In this document: piece after piece, positions 1 through 6,311 of the stretch
Position numbering within the stretch: position 1 is the first letter of the stretch
How the letters are laid out: each line of letters begins with the position of its first letter
Source of the DNA: an uncultured Clostridia bacterium
Lineage (GTDB): Bacteria; Bacillota; Clostridia; Christensenellales; Aristaeellaceae
NCBI GenBank assembly: GCA_934615145.1
Contig: CAKTTM010000100.1
Coordinates: 1-6,772 of the forward strand
Direction: 5' to 3'
Length of the DNA: 6,772 nt
The notes under the pieces: generated by a model
The model's input: only the letters and a program-made list of their open reading frames with translations
The model's database searches: none
What the model was told of the DNA's origin: nothing
Program-made: the position numbers and the translations under genes

Positions 1-305
1 GCATCATCCTGGCGCGCGCCGAGGCTTATGCCAGCAAGAACCCTATCATGGCCTCCGCCGCTGATGGCCTAGGCATGGGCATTGGCTTCACGCTGGCCCT
101 GCTGCTGATCGGCGCCGTGCGTGAGTTCCTGGGCACTGGCGCCATCTTTGGCATGACGGTGATGGGCGCTGGCTTTGAGCCTGTGCTGCTGTTCATCCTG
201 GCCCCCGGTGGCTTCCTGGTCTATGGCCTGCTGCTGGGCATCATCAATGGCATTGGCGACAAGCGCAAGCAGAAGAAGTTGGTGAAGGAGGTTAAGGCAG
301 CATGA
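1..305 (+). CDS. rnfE: Rnf complex membrane subunit RnfE, C-terminal part (5' end outside window)
   Basis: This is the C-terminal 100 residues of RnfE, an integral membrane subunit of the Rnf ferredoxin:NAD+ oxidoreductase (RnfA/RnfE, homologous to NqrD/NqrE). The reading frame starts at base 3. The fragment opens with IILARAEAYASKN, the segment that in the family follows a conserved Asn-Cys. The bases 'gc' at 1-2 could be the end of that Cys codon, which is a metal ligand in NqrD/NqrE-type proteins. Next comes GLGMGIGFTLALLLIGAVRE, a typical RnfE membrane helix followed by the LGTG loop, then a last hydrophobic pair (about residues 61-88 of the fragment) and a Lys-rich cytoplasmic tail. The stop TGA (303-305) overlaps the rnfA start in an ATGA, so the two genes are probably translationally coupled. 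The family call is secure; only the missing N-terminal half is unseen. Confidence 0.95.
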   Translation, partial: IILARAEAYASKNPIMASAADGLGMGIGFTLALLLIGAVREFLGTGAIFGMTVMGAGFEPVLLFILAPGGFLVYGLLLGIINGIGDKRKQKKLVKEVKAA

Positions 306-892
306 GGCTTAACGACATCGGCATTTTCCTCTTCTTTGTCAACTGCGTATTCACCAATAACTTCATTTTCTCCCGCTTCCTGGGCAACTGTCCCTACCTG
401 GGCGTGTCCAACAAGCTGGAGACCGCCACAGGCATGGGCGTGGCCGTTACCTTCGTCATGGGCATTGCGTCGCTGTTTACCTACCTGACATACACCTATA
501 TCCTGGTGCCGCTTGATCTGGTGTACCTCAACACCATTTCCTTCATCCTCATCATTGCGGCGCTGGTGCAGTTTGTTGAGATGTTCATGAAGAAGGCGCT
601 GCCCGCGCTCTATTCGGCGCTGGGTATCTATCTGCCCCTGATCACCACCAACTGCGCTGTGCTTGGCGTGGCCCTGGTCAACATGAACGCGGGCTACAAC
701 CTGCTTGAGTCGGTGCTCAGCGGCGTGTTCGGCGCGCTTGGCTTCCTGCTGGCCATCGTATTGATGGCAGGTGTGCGCGAGCGGCTGGAAAGCTCAGATA
801 TCCCCAAGGCCTTCAAGGGCTTCCCGATCAGCCTGGTCATCGCTGGCCTGATGGCGATCGCTTTCCTGGGCTTCTCGGGCCTGGTCAAATAA
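302..892 (+). CDS. rnfA: Rnf complex membrane subunit RnfA
   Basis: RnfA is a membrane-embedded subunit of the ion-pumping Rnf complex. It pairs pseudo-symmetrically with RnfE and is thought to carry electrons across the membrane. At 196 residues it matches the family length. It has about six hydrophobic segments. The two conserved half-site motifs are present: FLGNCPYLGVS with Cys30, and LITTNCAVLGVAL with Cys118. By homology to NqrD/NqrE these Cys residues bind an iron centre between the two subunits. NKLETATGMG (37-46) and the C-terminal GFSGLVK are also typical. The ATG at 302 overlaps the rnfE stop by four bases, and no separate strong ribosome binding site is needed. The stop TAA (890-892) overlaps the Shine-Dalgarno of rnfB. 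Nothing in the sequence looks damaged. Confidence 0.97.
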   Translation: MRLNDIGIFLFFVNCVFTNNFIFSRFLGNCPYLGVSNKLETATGMGVAVTFVMGIASLFTYLTYTYILVPLDLVYLNTISFILIIAALVQFVEMFMKKALPALYSALGIYLPLITTNCAVLGVALVNMNAGYNLLESVLSGVFGALGFLLAIVLMAGVRERLESSDIPKAFKGFPISLVIAGLMAIAFLGFSGLVK

Positions 893-902
893 GGAGGCAA
901 GC

Positions 903-1700
903 ATGAACCTAAACGCTGTACTTTACGCGCTGGCGGTGCTGGGTGGCTTTGGTGCCCTGTTTGGTATCCTGCTAAGCTATGCGGACAAGGTGTTCTTCGT
1001 ACCTGTTGATGAGCGGGTGGCCCAGGTGCGCGAGGCAGTGGCCGGTGCCAACTGCGGCGCCTGCGGCTATCCAGGCTGCGATGCCTTTTCCACCGCGGTG
1101 GTTGCGGGCGAAGCGCCCACCAATGGCTGCACGCCCGGCGGCGCCTCCTGCGCGGCGGCACTTGCCCAGATCATGGGTGTTGACGCGGTGGATGAGGAGC
1201 CCATGGTGGCGCGCATCCGCTGCCAGGGCGGCGATGGCGTGTCCAAGGACAAGGCCATCTACCAGGGATTGGAGAGCTGCCACCAGGCCATGACGCTGGC
1301 CGGCGGCCCCAAGGTTTGCCCCACAGCCTGTGTGGGCCTCAAAGATTGCTACCGTGTGTGTAAGTTTGACGCCATCAGCTTTGTCAACGGCCTGTGCGTG
1401 ATCGATCCGGTCAAGTGCACCGCCTGCGGTATGTGCGTGCTGGAGTGCCCCAACAACCTGATCAAGCTGCTGCCGCGCTCGGCCACCGTGACGGTGCGCT
1501 GCATGAACACGCAGGCGCCCAAGCCTGCGATGGATAGCTGCTCGCGCTCCTGCATCGGCTGCAAGCGCTGCGAAAAGGCCTGTCAGTACGACGCCATCCA
1601 TGTCACCAACTTCCTGGCCCTGATCGATACAGACAAATGCACCAAGTGCGAGGCCTGCATTCCGGTCTGCCCCAACCAGAGCATTACGCTGAGCGACTGA
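903..1700 (+). CDS. rnfB: Rnf complex ferredoxin-like electron-transfer subunit RnfB
   Basis: RnfB is the iron-sulfur subunit thought to accept electrons from ferredoxin and pass them into the membrane part of Rnf. The 265-residue protein has one N-terminal membrane anchor (about 5-26). A four-Cys Fes-type domain follows (Cys51, 54, 59, 76, in NCGACGYPGC). Next come two double-ferredoxin modules. The first has C139-x3-C143-x5-C149-x3-C153 and C172-x2-C175-x2-C178-x3-C182. The second has C217-x2-C220-x2-C223-x3-C227 and C246-x2-C249-x2-C252-x3-C256. This gives about five potential [4Fe-4S] clusters; the protein has 26 Cys in all. The start ATG is preceded by AAGGAGG at 891-897 with good spacing. 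It is the last rnf gene, as in the order rnfCDGEAB, and a hairpin follows 26 bases after the stop. Some acetogen RnfB proteins are longer, with extra C-terminal clusters that this one lacks. Confidence 0.96.
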   Translation: MNLNAVLYALAVLGGFGALFGILLSYADKVFFVPVDERVAQVREAVAGANCGACGYPGCDAFSTAVVAGEAPTNGCTPGGASCAAALAQIMGVDAVDEEPMVARIRCQGGDGVSKDKAIYQGLESCHQAMTLAGGPKVCPTACVGLKDCYRVCKFDAISFVNGLCVIDPVKCTACGMCVLECPNNLIKLLPRSATVTVRCMNTQAPKPAMDSCSRSCIGCKRCEKACQYDAIHVTNFLALIDTDKCTKCEACIPVCPNQSITLSD

Positions 1701-1726
1701 TCGCCTGCGATCTGGCCACTCCATTC

Positions 1727-1764
1727 ACGGCGTCACCCTTCAGGGTGGCGCCGTTTGCGCATTC
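1727..1764 (+). terminator. Probable intrinsic terminator closing the rnf operon
   Basis: A 12-bp stem (1727-1738 pairing with 1743-1754, one G:T wobble at 1733/1748) encloses a four-base loop TTCA. The stem is G+C-rich and begins 26 bases after the rnfB stop. The tail is weak: three T at 1754-1756, then GCGCATTCTC. Termination may therefore be incomplete or factor-assisted. No T-run follows the hairpin on the other strand, so it looks one-directional. Position and stem quality support a terminator; the poor T-tract is the main doubt. Confidence 0.75.
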
Positions 1765-1770
1765 TCAAAG

Positions 1771-1799
1771 TTGATAAATGGGCTCAAACAGGGTACAAT
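1771..1799 (+). promoter_or_regulatory. SigA/sigma-70-type promoter for the frr operon
   Basis: TTGATA (1771-1776) and TACAAT (1794-1799) each differ from consensus (TTGACA, TATAAT) at one base and are separated by exactly 17 bases. They lie in the only sizeable gap between genes in the window, just after the terminator hairpin and before frr. Transcription would start near 1805-1807, giving a leader of only about 20 bases. I see no room for a riboswitch or attenuator and no clear operator repeat. Confidence 0.85.
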
Positions 1800-1810
1800 A
1801 TGGCAAAGAC

Positions 1811-1819
1811 AAAGGAGGG
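1811..1819 (+). promoter_or_regulatory. Ribosome binding site that fixes the frr start
   Basis: AAAGGAGGG ends seven bases before the ATG at 1827. It decides the frr start. The frame is open upstream to a TTG at 1755, but that extension would run through the promoter and this site, so it cannot be on the transcript. Confidence 0.9.
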
Positions 1820-1826
1820 CTGCACC

Positions 1827-2384
1827 ATGTACAGAGCCGTGATCGAGGACGCCAAGGAGAGGATGGAGAAAACGCGCGAGGTGTTCCGCCGCGACATGCA
1901 GTCATTGCGCGCCGGGAGGGCCAATCCCCAGCTGCTGGACCGCATTATGGTGGATTACTATGGTACGCCCACACCGCTGAATCAGATGGCCAACATCATG
2001 TCGCCTGAGCCGCGGATGCTGACCATTTCGCTGTGGGACACCAAGGCCATCCCGCTGGTGGAGAAGGCCATACAGAAGAGCGACCTGGGTATGAACCCCG
2101 CCAACGACGGCAAGATCATCCGCCTGATCGTGCCTGAGCTCAATGAAGAGCGCCGCAAGGAGCTGTCCAAGAAGGTCAGCCAGGCGGCTGAAGAGTCCAA
2201 GGTGGCCCTGCGGGCCATCCGCCGCGACGCGATGGAACAGTTCAAGAGAATGAAGAAGGACTCCACCATCACCGAGGACGATCAGAAGCGCGCCGAGGAC
2301 GAGATGCAAAAGGTGACCGACGCTGCGAGCAAGGAAGTGGACAAGCTGGCAGCCGAGAAAGAAAAAGAGATACTGGAGATCTGA
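1827..2384 (+). CDS. frr: Ribosome recycling factor (RRF)
   Basis: RRF works with EF-G to split the post-termination 70S ribosome so that the subunits can be reused; it is cytoplasmic and essential in most bacteria. From the ATG at 1827 the product is 185 residues, exactly the usual family length. Recognisable blocks are LRAGRANPQLLDRI (27-40), YYGTPTPLNQMANI (44-57), the DLGMNPANDGK segment (86-96), VPELNEERRKEL (102-113) and the long Arg/Lys/Glu-rich C-terminal helix. It is the first gene after the promoter at 1771-1799. In many bacteria pyrH lies directly upstream of frr, whereas here rnfB does. The stop TGA (2382-2384) shares its last base with the ATG of the next small gene. Confidence 0.97.
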   Translation: MYRAVIEDAKERMEKTREVFRRDMQSLRAGRANPQLLDRIMVDYYGTPTPLNQMANIMSPEPRMLTISLWDTKAIPLVEKAIQKSDLGMNPANDGKIIRLIVPELNEERRKELSKKVSQAAEESKVALRAIRRDAMEQFKRMKKDSTITEDDQKRAEDEMQKVTDAASKEVDKLAAEKEKEILEI

Positions 2385-2593
2385 TGCAATCGGACTTGAT
2401 CGCAAGGCCACTGGATGAAGTGCTGGCGCAGCTTGGGCAAAGCGGCCAGCATCCTGCTGTGGTGCGTCTGGCCTCTCCCGCCAAGACGGCGCTGGATGCC
2501 TGGCGCCGCCCCTATGTGATTGCGCAGCGGGCCGATGGCACGCTGGTGGTCGCCGGCTTTGATGACCGCTTTCCGGAGGCGGGGGATGAGTGA
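2384..2593 (+). CDS. Unrecognised small protein of 69 residues between frr and uppS
   Basis: I do not recognise this family. The ATG overlaps the frr stop by one base (TGATG), with GGAG at 2375-2378 as a possible ribosome binding site. The stop overlaps the uppS start by eight bases (ATGAGTGA at 2586-2593). This tight fit on both sides is the best evidence that it is a real, translationally coupled gene. The product is soluble-looking, with no membrane segment, signal peptide or Cys. An acidic, Leu/Ala-rich first half (residues 1-38) is followed by a basic-aromatic WRRPYV (41-46), then [13 protein letters not shown] (51-63), which looks like a short beta hairpin. No catalytic motif is visible. 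It could be a conserved spacer gene of this lineage, or chance coding whose main job is to carry ribosomes from frr to uppS. Confidence 0.65.
   Translation: MQSDLIARPLDEVLAQLGQSGQHPAVVRLASPAKTALDAWRRPYVIAQRADGTLVVAGFDDRFPEAGDE
2575..2579 (+). promoter_or_regulatory. Ribosome binding site for uppS inside the small gene
   Basis: GGAGG ends six bases before the ATG at 2586 and so favours that start over the in-frame ATG at 2607. It lies inside the 3' end of the preceding small gene, consistent with coupled translation. Confidence 0.75.
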
Positions 2594-3250
2594 GACTGGC
2601 GCCCTGATGCCCCGGCATGTCGCCATCATCATGGATGGCAATGGCCGCTGGGCCAAGCAGCACAGCCTGGCGGTGGCGCTTGGCCATCGCCAAGGTGTGG
2701 AGTCGCTGCGCGAGATCATCCGCGCTTCCTCTGACATGGGCATCCAGGTCTTGTCACTCTACGCCTTTTCGACAGAGAATTGGCGGCGCTCCAAGACAGA
2801 GGTGGCTGCCCTGATGTGCGCATCCGCATCCTGGGCGACAAGGAAGGGCTGCCTGAGCCGCAGTGGCGCACAGTGTCTGAGGCAGAGCGCAGAACCCAGG
2901 GGAATACCGGGCTGCAGCTCAACATCGCGCTGAATTATGGAGGCCAGGCAGAGATACTACGGGCCGCTAGGCAGCTGGCACAGATGGTGGCCGCAGGGCA
3001 GATACGGCCCGAGCAGATCGATGAAGACAGCTTTCGCCAGCGGCTCTACACCCATGATCAGCCCGATGTGGATCTACTGATCCGCACCAGCGGCGAGATG
3101 CGGCTGAGCAATTTCCTTCTCTTTCAGAATGCTTACGCGGAGATGGTCTTTCCGCAGACGCTGTGGCCGGACTTCAGCGTGCAGGACTACAAGGCGCTGA
3201 TAGAGGCCTTTGGCAGGCGGGACAGAAGATTTGGGGGGCGCAAGGCATGA
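2586..3250 (+). pseudogene. uppS: Undecaprenyl diphosphate synthase, broken by an internal out-of-frame deletion
   Basis: UppS extends farnesyl diphosphate with IPP in cis to make the C55 carrier used for peptidoglycan. The first 77 codons (2586-2816) are intact. They contain [11 protein letters not shown] with catalytic Asp17, Asn19 and Arg21, His34 of [15 protein letters not shown] with Asn65, and Glu72, ending at AALM. The rest of the family sequence continues in another frame from about 2816 ([11 protein letters not shown], then [40 protein letters not shown]) to a TGA at 3248-3250. In E. coli UppS 18 residues separate ALM from VRLRIIGD; here there are none. A loss of about 55 bp (3k+1) explains both the gap and the frame change. 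The missing piece corresponds to helix alpha-3, which lines the product tunnel. The original frame stops at 2931-2933, giving a 115-residue dead product. Both halves look otherwise under selection, so the lesion is recent or an assembly error. Confidence 0.9.
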
Positions 3251-4062
3251 CGACAAGGATAGTCACCGGCGCAGGGCTGTTGGCCCTGTTGTTTTTCGCC
3301 CTCTGGATGGGTGGCTGGGTATTTGCCATCCTCTGGGTGGCCTGCGTGATGATCGCGGTGGCAGAAGAGTTTCATGTGCTGTCGGCTGCCGGTCATCGTC
3401 CGGTGGCCTGGCCCACCTGGGCGGCGCTCATCATCAGCATCCCAGGCTTCCTGATGCTGGGCGCCGGCAAGGCCACCGGCCTGCTGATCGCGGTGGTGCT
3501 TTTCACCTTCCTGATCGTCTGCGCCAATGTGCTCTTTCGCAGCAATCCGCTGTTGGAGGACATGCTCTTTTCCATCCTGCCGCTGATGTCGGTGGCGCTG
3601 CCGGGCATGTCTCTGCTGGCGCTGACGGGCGTGGAGACGGGTCTACAGCGCGTGCTGTTGGGGCTGGTCTTCTTTGTGCCGGTGGTGGGGGACACCCTGG
3701 CCTACTTTGTGGGCGTGCGCTATGGGCATGTCAAGCTTAACCCCATCGTCAGCCCCAAGAAAACGCTGGAGGGTGCGGTGGGCGGCCTGGTGGGCAGCAC
3801 GCTGACGGCACTGGCTGTCTACCTGATCGCCACCGCCTTTGGCAACAACATGCCCAGCATCTGGCACTTTCTGGTCATCGGCTTTCTGGGCGGCCTGGTG
3901 GGCCAACTGGGCGATCTGTTCGCCTCCATCGTCAAGCGGCACTGCGATGTCAAAGATTTTGGGCATATTTTCCCCGGCCATGGCGGCATGATGGATCGCC
4001 TGGACAGCATATTGTTTGTCGCGGTATTCATCTACACCTATCATGAGCTTTTTCTATCCTAA
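3247..4062 (+). CDS. cdsA: Phosphatidate cytidylyltransferase (CDP-diglyceride synthase)
   Basis: CdsA is a membrane enzyme that joins phosphatidic acid and CTP to give CDP-diacylglycerol, the precursor of phosphatidylglycerol and other phospholipids. From the ATG at 3247 it is 271 residues, usual for the family, with about eight membrane segments from residue 5 onward. The signature near the C-terminus is complete: S227-I-V-K230-R231, K236-D237, H245-G246-G247, then D250-R251-L-D253. VGDTLAYFVGVRYG (147-160), SPKKTLEG (169-176) and QLGD (220-223) are also conserved positions. The ATG overlaps the uppS stop in ATGA. The only Shine-Dalgarno-like signal is a run of G at 3233-3238, so translation probably relies on ribosomes finishing uppS. 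An in-frame start at 3163 would add 28 residues inside uppS and is unlikely. Confidence 0.96.
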   Translation: MTTRIVTGAGLLALLFFALWMGGWVFAILWVACVMIAVAEEFHVLSAAGHRPVAWPTWAALIISIPGFLMLGAGKATGLLIAVVLFTFLIVCANVLFRSNPLLEDMLFSILPLMSVALPGMSLLALTGVETGLQRVLLGLVFFVPVVGDTLAYFVGVRYGHVKLNPIVSPKKTLEGAVGGLVGSTLTALAVYLIATAFGNNMPSIWHFLVIGFLGGLVGQLGDLFASIVKRHCDVKDFGHIFPGHGGMMDRLDSILFVAVFIYTYHELFLS

Positions 4063-4071
4063 GAGGCATTG

Positions 4072-5226
4072 ATGCGATCGATCACGATTCTGGGGGCCAC
4101 GGGCTCCATTGGCACGCAGGCGCTGGACATCGCGGCGCTCTACTCAGAGCGTTTCCGTGTTGTTGCGCTCAGCGCCCATGGCAACAGCCAGCTGCTGTTT
4201 GAGCAGGTGCGCCGTTTCAGGCCGCAGATGGCGGCGCTGACATCGGGTGAGATCCCGATACCCGATGATCTGCGCTTCTGCGACTGGCGCTTTGGCCAGG
4301 ATGCCCTGGCGCAGCTGGCGGCAGAGGCGCCGGCCGATGATGTGTTGGTCGCGGTGTCGGGCATGGTGGGGCTTCATGCTGTGCTGGCCGCGCGCAAAGC
4401 CGGTCGGCGCGTGCTGCTGGCCAACAAGGAGGCCCTGGTCGCCGGCGGCGAGCTGGTGATGGCGCAATGCCAGCCTGATGAAAAAAGCCCGACCCTGATC
4501 CCGGTGGACAGTGAACACAACGCCATCTACCAATGCCTGCAGGCTGCTCAGGGCAATGCCTTCAAGCAGCTGATACTGACCGCCTCAGGCGGCCCCTTCC
4601 GCACCTGGGCGGCTGAGGACATCAGGCAGGCAACTTTGTCCCAGGCGCTGAAGCATCCCAATTGGTCCATGGGTGCCAAGATTACCATCGACTCCGCCAG
4701 CATGTTTAACAAGGCGCTGGAGATCATCGAGGCCAGGTGGCTCTTTGACGCGCGCCCGGAGCAAATCGATGTCCTGGTTCATCCGCAGAGCATTGTGCAT
4801 TCCATGGTACGCTTTGAGGATGGCGGGCTGCTGGCGCAGCTGGGCGTCCCCAGCATGCGCTTGCCCATACTCTATGCCATGGCCTACCCTGAGCGGCTGG
4901 ACAGCGCGCTTGAGCCGCTTGACCTGGCAGCCTTGGGACAGCTAAGCTTTGAAGCGCCCGATCATGCGCGCTTTCCGGCGCTGCGCCTGGCCTATGAGGC
5001 ACTGCATGCCGGCGGCAGCGCCGCCTGCGTGCTCAATGCCGCCAATGAAGAAGCTGTGCACGCCTTCTTGCGTGAAGAGATACCGTTTGGCGCCATCGGT
5101 GACATTGTGCAGGAGTGCCTGCAGCGCCTGCCCGTCGCCGATGTATCGCAGCTGCAGGCCATCGAAGCCGCCGACCTGGCCGCCCGCCAGACCGCGCAGC
5201 AATTGATCGCCTCGCATCGCCTTTAG
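4072..5226 (+). CDS. dxr: 1-deoxy-D-xylulose 5-phosphate reductoisomerase
   Basis: Dxr (IspC) rearranges and reduces DXP to 2-C-methyl-D-erythritol 4-phosphate with NADPH, the committed step of the MEP pathway and the target of fosmidomycin. The product is 384 residues (E. coli 398). The N-terminal NADPH site GATGSIG is at 8-14 and LANKEALVAGG at 116-126. The metal ligands are Asp146 and Glu148 in PVDSEHNAIYQC, and Glu217 in NKALEIIEARWLF. Substrate-binding residues include Ser172 (TASGGPF), His195 (KHPNWSMG) and Asn213/Lys214. VHPQSIVHSMVRFEDG (236-251) and LNAANEEAV (321-329) follow. ATG 4072 is preferred over the TTG at 4069; AAGAGG at 4061-4066 is a usable ribosome binding site. The gap to cdsA is nine bases. 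All key residues are present, so the enzyme should be active. Confidence 0.97.
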   Translation: MRSITILGATGSIGTQALDIAALYSERFRVVALSAHGNSQLLFEQVRRFRPQMAALTSGEIPIPDDLRFCDWRFGQDALAQLAAEAPADDVLVAVSGMVGLHAVLAARKAGRRVLLANKEALVAGGELVMAQCQPDEKSPTLIPVDSEHNAIYQCLQAAQGNAFKQLILTASGGPFRTWAAEDIRQATLSQALKHPNWSMGAKITIDSASMFNKALEIIEARWLFDARPEQIDVLVHPQSIVHSMVRFEDGGLLAQLGVPSMRLPILYAMAYPERLDSALEPLDLAALGQLSFEAPDHARFPALRLAYEALHAGGSAACVLNAANEEAVHAFLREEIPFGAIGDIVQECLQRLPVADVSQLQAIEAADLAARQTAQQLIASHRL

Positions 5227-5241
5227 TCTTTAGGAGGACAT

Positions 5242-6309
5242 ATGTCACTACTCTATATTCTGGCCGCCATCCTGATGTTTGGCGTGATGATCACCGTTCA
5301 CGAGGCGGGCCACTTTGTGGCTGCCCGCCTGAGCCGCATCCCGGTGCGTGAGTTTGCCATAGGCTTTGGCCCCAAACTGCTGGGCTGGAAGAGCCGCAAG
5401 CATGAGACCACCTTCGCCCTGCGGGCCATCCCCATGGGCGGTTATTGCGCCTTCTATGGCGAGGATGATGGCAGCGAAGAGGCCAAGGATGACCCGCGCA
5501 GCTTTGGCAATCACAGCCCCTGGAAGCGCCTGGCGACCATTCTGGCGGGCCCGGTGATGAACCTGGTGCTGGCCATGTTGGTGGCTGTGCTCTTCTTTGC
5601 CCTCAGCGGCGTGCCGCGCATCACCGGCCCATCGGTCACATCAGTGCAGTCGGTCAACGCCAACAGTCCGGCGCAGGAGGCGGGGGTCTGGCCGCTTGAC
5701 ACACTGGTCAGCCTCAATGGCATTGAGATCACTGACAACATTGGCGAGCTGCTGGACAAGCTGTCCAAAGACGGCAGCATGCCCCTGCAGCTGACGGTCG
5801 ATCGGCCGACGGTGGGGAAGAAGACTTTGGACATCACTCCACTGTACTCTCAGGACACGGGACACTACATGATCGGTGTCAATCTGATCATCAATACGCC
5901 TCAGGAGTGGTTGAGGGGCAGCCTTTCGCAGACGCTGCAGGCCGCCTGGGACATGAGCGTGGATGCTGGCAGCGCCATTCTGAATGCGCTTCGCAACCTG
6001 GTATTCCGTGGACAAGGCATCAACGAGATGACGGGCTTCGTGGGCATCACCCAGACCATTGTGCAAGCCACTGAATCTCAGCAGCTGCAGGGCTTCCTTT
6101 ACCTGATGTGCCTGATTTCCATCAACCTCGGGCTCTTCAACCTGCTGCCTGTTCCCGGACTGGATGGCTCCCGCATCCTCTTCCTGCTGCTGGAGATCAT
6201 ACGCGGTAAGCCCTTCAAGCGTGAGGGCTATGTGCACGCTGTTGGCATGCTGCTGCTGTTTGCCTTCATGATCTGGATCAACCTGCGCGATATCATCCGC
6301 CTGTTCTGA
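5242..6309 (+). CDS. rseP: RseP-type site-2 intramembrane zinc metalloprotease
   Basis: This is an M50B site-2 protease, which cuts membrane-anchored substrates (such as anti-sigma factors or leftover signal peptides) inside the bilayer. In Bacillus the equivalent is RasP. The 355-residue protein has the zinc motif H20-E21-x-x-H24 in its first membrane helix. A second helix carries LAGPVMNLVLA (101-111). One PDZ domain spans about 125-210, with the NSPAQEAG loop and SLNG. The third zinc ligand is Asp308 in NLLPVPGLDGSR, followed by a last helix near 333-347. A single PDZ is usual outside Proteobacteria. The strong AGGAGG at 5232-5237 sits four bases before the ATG, so this gene is probably translated independently of dxr, 15 bases upstream. 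The substrate cannot be told from the sequence. Confidence 0.95.
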   Translation: MSLLYILAAILMFGVMITVHEAGHFVAARLSRIPVREFAIGFGPKLLGWKSRKHETTFALRAIPMGGYCAFYGEDDGSEEAKDDPRSFGNHSPWKRLATILAGPVMNLVLAMLVAVLFFALSGVPRITGPSVTSVQSVNANSPAQEAGVWPLDTLVSLNGIEITDNIGELLDKLSKDGSMPLQLTVDRPTVGKKTLDITPLYSQDTGHYMIGVNLIINTPQEWLRGSLSQTLQAAWDMSVDAGSAILNALRNLVFRGQGINEMTGFVGITQTIVQATESQQLQGFLYLMCLISINLGLFNLLPVPGLDGSRILFLLLEIIRGKPFKREGYVHAVGMLLLFAFMIWINLRDIIRLF

Positions 6310-6311
6310 CG

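Noticed and set aside
972..1724. A 250-codon open frame on the minus strand opposite rnfB
   Set aside because: It mirrors rnfB in a G+C-rich sequence where stops are rare, its product is low-complexity (Ala/His/Gly/Arg-rich) with no family motif, and rnfB is unmistakable on the other strand.
1755..1826. An N-terminal extension of frr from a TTG at 1755
   Set aside because: It would include the -35 and -10 boxes and the ribosome binding site, and would make the protein 209 rather than the standard 185 residues.
1902..2693. A 263-codon open frame on the minus strand opposite frr, the small gene and uppS
   Set aside because: It runs antisense to three plus-strand genes, crosses their boundaries and has no recognisable motif or ribosome binding site. 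Its length follows from codon bias.
2811..2820. Programmed ribosomal frameshifting as a way to make full UppS
   Set aside because: No slippery heptamer or following stem is apparent, and about 18 family residues are physically absent, so a frame change alone would not restore the enzyme.
2819..2830. Tandem CGCATC repeat at the uppS junction as a possible slippage scar
   Set aside because: It encodes the conserved RIRI of the family, so it is probably native sequence rather than a product of the deletion.
2780..3250. The 3' part of uppS as an independent gene from a TTG at 2780
   Set aside because: There is no ribosome binding site, the first 12 residues are the uppS frame-0 coding sequence read out of frame, and the product would lack the catalytic Asp and the DGNGR motif.
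5641..6237. A 198-codon open frame on the minus strand opposite rseP
   Set aside because: It is a shadow of rseP, whose zinc motif, PDZ and LDG motif are all on the plus strand.
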